Below, piece after piece: positions 7,664 through 12,081 of a stretch of DNA of 12,081 nucleotides (positions within the stretch are counted from its first letter, which is position 1; each line of letters starts with the position of its first letter). The stretch is from the NCBI GenBank assembly GCA_003550945.1, contig PULL01000200.1, positions 1-12,081 of the forward strand, read 5' to 3'. Source of the stretch: Thioalkalivibrio sp. GTDB lineage: Bacteria; Pseudomonadota; Gammaproteobacteria; Ectothiorhodospirales; Ectothiorhodospiraceae. Made by a program: the position numbers and the translations under genes. The notes beneath the pieces were generated by a model. It made no database searches. It had not been told where the DNA came from and was given only the letters and a program-made list of their open reading frames with translations.

Positions 7664-8610
7664 GATGCGGCGCGGATGCCGCGCTCTCCGCTTTCGGTGC
7701 TTCTGGTCATTCGTAGGAAGAGCTCTTCGAGGCGGTTGGTCTTGTTGCGCATGCTCTGCACGCTGATCTGTGCCGCGTCGAGCAACTGGAACAGGGTGTT
7801 CAGGCTCTCGCCCCGGTGAATGTCCGCCTCGAGCGTCAGATCATCGATGCGCCGCAACTGGATGCTTTCGTGCTCCGGAAGCTTGGGTGCCGCTGCCTGC
7901 AGATCGAGCACCACGGTCTCGGTGTCCAGTTTGGCCAGCAGGCTCTTCATGGTGGTGTTTTCGACGATCAAACCGTGGTCGATGATGGCGATGTTCCGGC
8001 AGAGGCGCTCCGCCTCCTCGAGGTAGTGCGTGGTAAGGATGATGCTGCGTCCGTCACAGTTGATGTTTTGCAGGAACTCCCACATGGAACGTCTTAATTC
8101 GATGTCGACTCCGGCGGTCGGCTCGTCGAGAATCAACAGCCGAGGCTCGTGGACCAGGGCCCTTGCGATCATTAGGCGTCGCTTCATCCCGCCCGAAAGC
8201 GTGCGTGCCATTTCCTTGCGCTTGTCCCAGAGTCCCAGCTCACCCAGGTAGTGCCGGGCCCGCTTCCATGCCTCCTGGCGCGGTATCCCGTAATAGCCGG
8301 CCTGGTTCACTACGACTTCGCCCACCGGTTCGAAATTGTTGAAGTTGAATTCCTGCGGGACGAGCCCGATGTTCCGCTTCACCTCCTGGATGTCGCGGTC
8401 CAGGTCGTGCCCGAAGACCCGGACCTTGCCCGAGGTCTTGTTGACCAACGAGGTCACGATCCCGATCGTGGTGGACTTGCCCGCGCCGTTGGGTCCGAGC
8501 AGTGCGAAGAAGCTGCCTTCGGCGACCGTCAGGTCGATGCCCTTCAGGGCCTCGAAGCCGTTTCGATAGGTCTTGCGCAGCGCGCGGATCTCCAGGGCGG
8601 CGTTCATCAT
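7660..8610 (-). CDS. yadG: ABC transporter ATP-binding protein, YadG family
   Basis: This is the ATPase subunit that powers the YadH permease. From the ATG at 8610 it has 316 residues (E. coli YadG is 308). It shows Walker A GPNGAGKST (39-47), a Q-loop at Gln86, the signature LSGGMKRR (138-145), Walker B LLILDEPTAG (158-167) and the switch histidine His195 in TTHYLEEAE. The block DIELRRSMW after Walker B and the end region SMRNKTNRLEELFL are characteristic of YadG. A GAAGGA ribosome binding site lies 7 bases before the ATG at 8610; a second ATG follows at 8607. The frame stays open 36 codons further upstream, but that extension has no family similarity and crosses the predicted promoter, so it is rejected. 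It overlaps yadH by 4 bp and is transcribed divergently from the M17 peptidase gene. Confidence 0.96.
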   Translation of the reverse strand: MMNAALEIRALRKTYRNGFEALKGIDLTVAEGSFFALLGPNGAGKSTTIGIVTSLVNKTSGKVRVFGHDLDRDIQEVKRNIGLVPQEFNFNNFEPVGEVVVNQAGYYGIPRQEAWKRARHYLGELGLWDKRKEMARTLSGGMKRRLMIARALVHEPRLLILDEPTAGVDIELRRSMWEFLQNINCDGRSIILTTHYLEEAERLCRNIAIIDHGLIVENTTMKSLLAKLDTETVVLDLQAAAPKLPEHESIQLRRIDDLTLEADIHRGESLNTLFQLLDAAQISVQSMRNKTNRLEELFLRMTRSTESGERGIRAAS

Positions 8611-8650
8611 GGGAGGGTCCTTCGGTCCATAAAGGTCTTCAGTCGCGCGG

Positions 8651-8694
8651 TTCACTGTGAAGGTATCATGACCGCCGTGCGTCACGACTGTGAA
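8651..8694. promoter_or_regulatory. Divergent promoter/operator region between yadG and the M17 peptidase gene
   Basis: A 10-base sequence ACTGTGAAGG occurs twice in direct orientation (8654-8663 and 8687-8696), 33 bp apart, about three helical turns. The first copy lies in the dyad TTCAC-T-GTGAA (8651-8661) and the second in TCAC-GACT-GTGA (8682-8693). A further GTG-CGT-CAC dyad lies between them (8677-8685). On the minus strand TTCACA (8694-8689) and CATGAT (8670-8665), separated by 18 bp, form a plausible sigma-70 promoter for yadGH with a start near 8658. On the plus strand TATCAT (8664-8669) is a good -10 match, but only a weak -35 is seen. An operator role is inference from the arrangement. 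Confidence 0.4.
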
Positions 8695-8730
8695 GGACGC
8701 GCCAGAGCCCTCTTGCAATCCCCACCGTTC

Positions 8731-8735
8731 AGGAG
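8731..8735 (+). promoter_or_regulatory. Ribosome binding site that fixes a GTG start at 8741
   Basis: AGGAG lies 5 bases upstream of the GTG at 8741. The frame is open back to another GTG at 8690, but that codon has no such site and sits inside the direct-repeat/promoter region. The position of this site therefore sets the start of the M17 peptidase. Confidence 0.7.
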
Positions 8736-8740
8736 CTTCC

Positions 8741-10123
8741 GTGGAATCTCACTTCCTTACTGCGGCCGATGCGTCCGTTCCCCTGATTCCGGTCACCGCC
8801 GAGGCGCTGCCGGAGCTGCTGGCCGCAAGGCCCGAGCGCTGGCGGAACTGGGCGACGCAGCGCGGTTTCAAGGCCAAGCCGGGCAGTCTGCTCTGCGTGC
8901 CATCACCCGAAGGACAGACCGAAGCGGTGTTGGCAGGCTATGCCGCCGACGAGCCCCTGTGGATGCTGGCGCAGGCCGCGCAGCGTCTGGAAGCAGGCGC
9001 CTACCACCTGGAAGAGGGTGACAGTGAAGCCAACAACCGGCTGGAGGCCGCGGTGGGCTGGGGTCTCGGATGCTATCGCTACGAGCGTTACCGGAAGCCC
9101 GATCGCGATCTGCCCCGTCTCGTCTGGCCGGAGGGAGTGGACGCGCGTCGGGTCGAGGCGATGGTCGCCGCGCATGCGCTGGTGCGCGATCTGATCAATA
9201 CCCCGGCGCAGGATCTGATGCCGGAGGACCTCGCGGCGGTTGCTCAGGAGATCGCCGCCGAGTTCGGTGCCCGGATCGAGGTGATCAGCGATCCCGGAGC
9301 GGTTGAGAGCGGGTATCCGTGCATCCACGCTGTCGGCAACGCGAGCGTACACCCGCCTCGAGTGATCGAGCTGAGCTGGGGCGAGGCGGGACACCCGCAC
9401 CTGGTGCTGGTCGGCAAGGGGGTCTGCTTCGATTCCGGCGGCCTGAACCTGAAACCGGGCAGCAGCATGCGCCTGATGAAAAAGGACATGGGCGGTGCCG
9501 CGATCGCGCTCGGGCTTGGGCGTCTGGTCATGGAACTCGGTCTGCCGCTGCGGCTCACGGTCCTGTTGGGTGCCGTCGAGAATGCGGTGGGTTCGCGCTC
9601 GTTCCGGCCCGGCGACGTGTTGACGGCGCGCAACCGCAAAACGATCGAAATCGACAACACCGACGCGGAGGGGCGCCTGCTGCTGGCGGATCTGCTCGTG
9701 AGGGCAGGGGAGATCGACCCCGATCTCGTGATCGATTTCGCAACGCTGACGGGGGCTGCCCGCGTCGCGGTGGGCACCGAGATCGCCGCATTCTTCACCC
9801 CCGATTCCAGGCTTGCGGAGGCGTTGCAGGGTCCGGCGGCTGCGTGGGACGACCCGGTCTGGCAGTTGCCGCTGCACCAGGCCTATCGCCACATGCTGAA
9901 GAGCGGCATCGCCGACATGGTGAACAGCAGTTCGGGCGGGTTCGCCGGCGCGGTCACCGCGGCCCTGTTCCTGAAGGAATTCGCGCCGGAGGGTGTGCCC
10001 TGGCTGCATTTCGACGTGATGGCCTGGAACACGCGCAACCGCCCCGGTCGCCCGAAGGGTGGCGAGGCAATGGGTCTGCGCGCGGTACTGGGCCTGCTGG
10101 AGTCGCGGTTCGGGTCGGAGTAA
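8741..10123 (+). CDS. Leucyl aminopeptidase family protein (peptidase family M17)
   Basis: This 460-residue protein is a cytosolic di-metal aminopeptidase that should release N-terminal amino acids from peptides. The catalytic C-terminal domain is intact: VGKGVCFDSGG gives Lys226 and Asp231, NLKPG gives Lys238, MKKDMGG gives Asp249, and the M17 signature NTDAEGRL (306-313) gives Asp308, Glu310 and Arg312. These fit the two-metal site and the catalytic Lys/Arg of the family. The N-terminal domain (about 1-160) is less conserved and shorter than in PepA (about 500 aa). This favours the PepB-like group of proteobacterial M17 proteins, but I do not assign a symbol. The GTG start is chosen from its AGGAG site. 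The gene is divergent from yadG and ends 9 bp from the convergent glutamate dehydrogenase gene, so it appears to be monocistronic. Confidence 0.95.
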   Translation: MESHFLTAADASVPLIPVTAEALPELLAARPERWRNWATQRGFKAKPGSLLCVPSPEGQTEAVLAGYAADEPLWMLAQAAQRLEAGAYHLEEGDSEANNRLEAAVGWGLGCYRYERYRKPDRDLPRLVWPEGVDARRVEAMVAAHALVRDLINTPAQDLMPEDLAAVAQEIAAEFGARIEVISDPGAVESGYPCIHAVGNASVHPPRVIELSWGEAGHPHLVLVGKGVCFDSGGLNLKPGSSMRLMKKDMGGAAIALGLGRLVMELGLPLRLTVLLGAVENAVGSRSFRPGDVLTARNRKTIEIDNTDAEGRLLLADLLVRAGEIDPDLVIDFATLTGAARVAVGTEIAAFFTPDSRLAEALQGPAAAWDDPVWQLPLHQAYRHMLKSGIADMVNSSSGGFAGAVTAALFLKEFAPEGVPWLHFDVMAWNTRNRPGRPKGGEAMGLRAVLGLLESRFGSE

Positions 10124-10132
10124 GGGCGGCGG

Positions 10133-11560
10133 TCAGATCAGGCCGAGGTCCATGCGCGCGCGCATGACCTTGCGTATCGCGATCAGGTAAGCCGCGGTGC
10201 GGTAGTCCATCCGTTCGTCGTTGCTTTCGACTTCACGGGTTTCCCGGATCTCCTGGAACGCGAGCCGCATGGTGTCGTCCAGGGCGGAGCGGACCAGGTC
10301 GATTTCCCTTGTACCCCGGGTCAACGAGTCGCGCAGCCAGTCGGGGGCGCTCTGGTTGGTCATCATCTCGATGGCCGAGATCACGTGCTGGCCGCGCGTG
10401 GCTTCGTGGCGGCGCTGCAGGCGGCCCATGCGCACGTGGGCGATGTTGCGCAGCCACTCGAAATACGACACGACGACCCCGCCGGCATTCACGAAAATGT
10501 CGGGCAGGATGGTGACGCCACGGGAGCGCAGGATCTCGTCGGCTTCCCAGGTGCAGGGTCCGTTCGCGGCTTCGACGATCAGCCGGGCCTGAATCCGCTC
10601 CGCGTTGCCCGCATGGATCACGCCCTCCAGCGCCGCGGGAATCAGCACGTCGCACTCCGCCTCCAGCCATTGCGCACCGTCGCGCTGGAACTCGACGCCC
10701 GGAAAGCCCTCCACGCCGCCCGTGCGCTGCATGTAGTCGTGTACGTCGGCGACATCGAGACCTTGCTCGTGGTAGAGCGCCCCGTCGCGCTCGATGATGC
10801 CGATGATCCGGGGCGAGTCCTTCTGTTGCAGAAACTGCGCAAGGTGGTAGCCGACGTTGCCGAGCCCCTGGATGATCACGCGCTGATCACTCAGCTTGCC
10901 TTCGAGGCCGGCCTCGTGCACCGCGTCGGGCTCGTTGAAAAAGGCATCCAGCGCGTACTTGGCGCCGCGCCCGGTCGCCTCGAGGCGCCCCTGAATGCCC
11001 CCCAGTTCGATCGGCTTGCCGGTCACGCAGGCGATGTGGTTGAGGTCTTCGGGATGCAGATCCTTGTAGGTATCGAGAATCCAGGCCATTTCCCGCTGCG
11101 AGGTCCCCATGTCCGGCGCAGGCACGTTTTCGGCCGGACTGATGTAGCCGCGCCGGATCAATTCGCGCGCGAAGCGGCGCGTAATGCGACCAAGCGTGGG
11201 TTCATCGTACTGTTTAGGGTCGATGCGCAGCCCGCCTTTCGATCCGCCGAAGGGCACATCGACCACCGCGCATTTGTAGGTCATCAGGGCCGCAAGCGCT
11301 TCCGCGTGATCCTGATCCATGTCCGGCGAGAAGCGCAGCCCCCCCTTGACCGGCAGGCGGTGGGCGGAGTGCACCGCCCGCCATCCGGTGAACACTTCAA
11401 TGCGGTCCCGGAGACGCACCGGGAAACTGACCTGCACGACCGAGGCGCAGGATTTGAGGGCTTCCCCGGCGCCGTCGGGCAGTTCGATTCGGGAAAGCGC
11501 CCGGTCGACCATGCGCGCAACGCTCTGCTGGAAACCGCTTGGTGCTTGTTCCACTGGCAT
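10133..11560 (-). CDS. Glutamate dehydrogenase (Glu/Leu/Phe/Val dehydrogenase family)
   Basis: This enzyme interconverts glutamate and 2-oxoglutarate plus ammonia with a nicotinamide cofactor. From the ATG at 11560 it has 475 residues. The substrate domain has Lys72 in VKGGLRF, Lys96 in LMTYKCA, PFGGSKGG with catalytic Lys108, and PAPDMGT with Asp150. The cofactor domain has the Rossmann motif GLGNVG (232-237), then ANGP and PDIFVNAGGVVVSYFEW (353-369). An acidic residue, Glu257, near the end of the second strand of that fold suggests preference for NAD over NADP, by inference. The start is set by GGGAG 7 bases upstream; the frame is open for 20 more codons to a GTG at 11620, but that codon has no such support. 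A possible -10 (TATGAT at 11599-11594) lies just upstream, with a poor -35. It is divergent from a PAS sensor gene and convergent with the M17 gene. Confidence 0.95.
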   Translation of the reverse strand: MPVEQAPSGFQQSVARMVDRALSRIELPDGAGEALKSCASVVQVSFPVRLRDRIEVFTGWRAVHSAHRLPVKGGLRFSPDMDQDHAEALAALMTYKCAVVDVPFGGSKGGLRIDPKQYDEPTLGRITRRFARELIRRGYISPAENVPAPDMGTSQREMAWILDTYKDLHPEDLNHIACVTGKPIELGGIQGRLEATGRGAKYALDAFFNEPDAVHEAGLEGKLSDQRVIIQGLGNVGYHLAQFLQQKDSPRIIGIIERDGALYHEQGLDVADVHDYMQRTGGVEGFPGVEFQRDGAQWLEAECDVLIPAALEGVIHAGNAERIQARLIVEAANGPCTWEADEILRSRGVTILPDIFVNAGGVVVSYFEWLRNIAHVRMGRLQRRHEATRGQHVISAIEMMTNQSAPDWLRDSLTRGTREIDLVRSALDDTMRLAFQEIRETREVESNDERMDYRTAAYLIAIRKVMRARMDLGLI

Positions 11561-11567
11561 GTCCAGG

Positions 11568-11572
11568 CTCCC
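11568..11572 (-). promoter_or_regulatory. Ribosome binding site of the glutamate dehydrogenase gene
   Basis: GGGAG on the minus strand lies 7 bases before the ATG at 11560. It favours that start over the in-frame GTG at 11620, whose extra 20 residues do not look like part of the dehydrogenase family. Confidence 0.6.
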
Positions 11573-11617
11573 GGTCGAGATCCACTGCGGAGCATCATAA
11601 CGAATAGGGCGGCTCCA

Positions 11618-11634
11618 CACGGCGAAAAACCGTG
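11618..11634. repeat. Short inverted repeat in the gdh/PAS divergent region
   Basis: CACGG and CCGTG form a perfect 5-base dyad around the 7-base A-rich loop CGAAAAA. It lies about 20-40 bp upstream of the possible gdh -10 element. It is not a terminator, because the A/T run is in the loop. It could be an operator half-site pair, or chance. Confidence 0.3.
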
Positions 11635-11638
11635 CATA

Positions 11639-11657
11639 TCCCCCAGCTTCTGAGGGA
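11639..11657. promoter_or_regulatory. Imperfect dyad in the gdh/PAS divergent region, candidate operator
   Basis: TCCCCCAG and CTGAGGGA are inverted copies (7 of 8 positions) around a 3-base centre CTT. The dyad lies about 80 bp upstream of the gdh start and about 80 bp upstream of the PAS-gene ATG, a position suited to a regulator acting on either gene. The symmetry is visible; binding is inference. Outside the two dyads, the remaining 11561-11736 sequence shows no other clear element. Confidence 0.35.
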
Positions 11658-11736
11658 GAATGGGCGTGGTCGTTACCAGGGGTGTCTAGACTCGATGTCT
11701 GCGGCGATACTCCGGCGGCGCCGTCAACGGATCGGA

Positions 11737-12081
11737 ATGAACGAACACAAGAAGATCGACGAACGACTGGTCCGCAGCCTGGTGGAATCCCACCCCGAGC
11801 CCTTCGCGCTGATCGACGACGATTGCAAGATCGTCGCGTGCAACCACCAATACGCCGATGCCTACACGAATCTCACTCCGGAGGAGATCGTGGGCATGAA
11901 GTGTCACGAGGTTTCGCACAAGAGCCCGGAACGCTGTGATCTTGGCGGCGACGAGTGCCCGCTCGACCTGGTGCGCGAGGCGAATCGGCCGGTGCAGGTG
12001 TTGCACAAGCATTTTGACGAGCGAAACGAGCCCTATTACGTCTCGGTCCGGGGGTTCCCGATTCATGTCGGGGATGCCGAA
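11737..12081 (+). CDS. PAS-domain sensor protein with Cys/His cluster, 3' end outside the window
   Basis: The first 115 residues are visible. A short helix (1-17) leads into a PAS fold (about 18-115), with ALIDDDCKIVACNHQYADAY resembling the PAS N-cap and first strands, and YYVSVRGFPIHV the later strands. Within it, KCHEVSHKSPERC followed by DECPL places Cys56, His57, His61, Cys67 and Cys74 close together; Cys30 and Cys35 lie before them. Similar Cys-rich PAS loops occur in sensor kinases, diguanylate cyclases and sigma-54 activators, so the missing C-terminus probably carries an output domain, whose type cannot be seen. The role could be redox, metal or ligand sensing, which is inference. 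An in-frame ATG at 11695 could add 14 basic residues; neither start has a strong ribosome binding site. The gene is divergent from glutamate dehydrogenase, which may or may not be a target. Confidence 0.8.
   Translation, partial: MNEHKKIDERLVRSLVESHPEPFALIDDDCKIVACNHQYADAYTNLTPEEIVGMKCHEVSHKSPERCDLGGDECPLDLVREANRPVQVLHKHFDERNEPYYVSVRGFPIHVGDAE

Noticed and set aside
6803..7819. A 338-codon plus-strand frame rich in His, Asp, Glu and Gln across yadH and part of yadG
   Set aside because: The odd composition reflects the complement of hydrophobic membrane-segment codons in yadH, not a real protein.
8611..8718. N-terminal extension of YadG by 36 residues
   Set aside because: It has no similarity to the family, crosses the divergent promoter region, and a good ribosome binding site (GAAGGA) precedes the ATG at 8610.
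8903..10009. A 368-codon open frame on the minus strand opposite the M17 peptidase
   Set aside because: Antisense shadow of a gene whose catalytic motifs are complete; the translation shows no known family.
10385..11653. A 422-codon open frame on the plus strand opposite glutamate dehydrogenase
   Set aside because: It is a shadow of the dehydrogenase reading frame, with no domain signature and a composition typical of antisense GC-rich frames.
11682..11939. An 85-codon plus-strand frame overlapping the start of the PAS gene
   Set aside because: It is out of frame with the PAS protein, has no recognisable motif, and the PAS frame has clear domain features over the same bases.
1..12081. Mobile elements, CRISPR arrays, toxin-antitoxin or defence genes, tRNA/rRNA genes
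   Set aside because: Looked for on both strands by eye; no transposase, integrase, regularly spaced repeats, defence-type domains or RNA-gene cores were recognised. The genes are ordinary chromosomal housekeeping types.

Overview
This is a GC-rich stretch of bacterial chromosome (by eye well above 60% GC), almost completely filled with genes. The gene set points to a gammaproteobacterium: a bifunctional MnmC, a YgiQ radical-SAM protein very close to the E. coli type, a YadG/YadH ABC pair and a three-part MepM-like M23 peptidase. The GC content and the stand-alone FMN glutamate-synthase-like protein would fit a Chromatiales/Ectothiorhodospiraceae-like lineage, but that placement is inference. 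I see no insertion sequence, phage gene, CRISPR array, tRNA, rRNA or plasmid feature.

Layout: (1) positions 1-1161, + strand: the 3' part of a glutamate-synthase-domain FMN/iron-sulfur protein, followed 31 bp later by ygiQ (1193-3364, +). (2) ygiQ converges, with a 12 bp gap, on a minus-strand block: mnmC (5209-3377) preceded by an M23 murein endopeptidase gene (6788-5262). A GC-rich hairpin lies between these two. (3) The ABC exporter operon yadG-yadH (8610-6881, minus, 4 bp overlap) comes next upstream on the same strand and ends in a probable intrinsic terminator. (4) A divergent regulatory region (8611-8740) separates yadG from an M17 leucyl-aminopeptidase-family gene (8741-10123, +). (5) That gene converges, with a 9 bp gap, on a glutamate dehydrogenase gene (11560-10133, minus). 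(6) A second divergent region (11561-11736) contains two small dyads and leads into the 5' part of a cysteine-rich PAS-domain sensor gene (from 11737, +) that runs off the window.

The genes are mostly independent housekeeping functions: tRNA wobble-uridine modification (mnmC), cell-wall remodelling (M23), a two-gene exporter (yadGH), peptide turnover (M17) and glutamate metabolism (gdh, and possibly the glutamate-synthase-like protein). Only yadG-yadH is clearly an operon. Nothing here looks like an undescribed multi-gene system. The items most worth a second look are the Cys/His cluster in the truncated PAS protein, the two divergent regulatory regions, the missing N-terminus of the glutamate-synthase-like protein, and ygiQ, which is highly conserved but has no established reaction that I know of.
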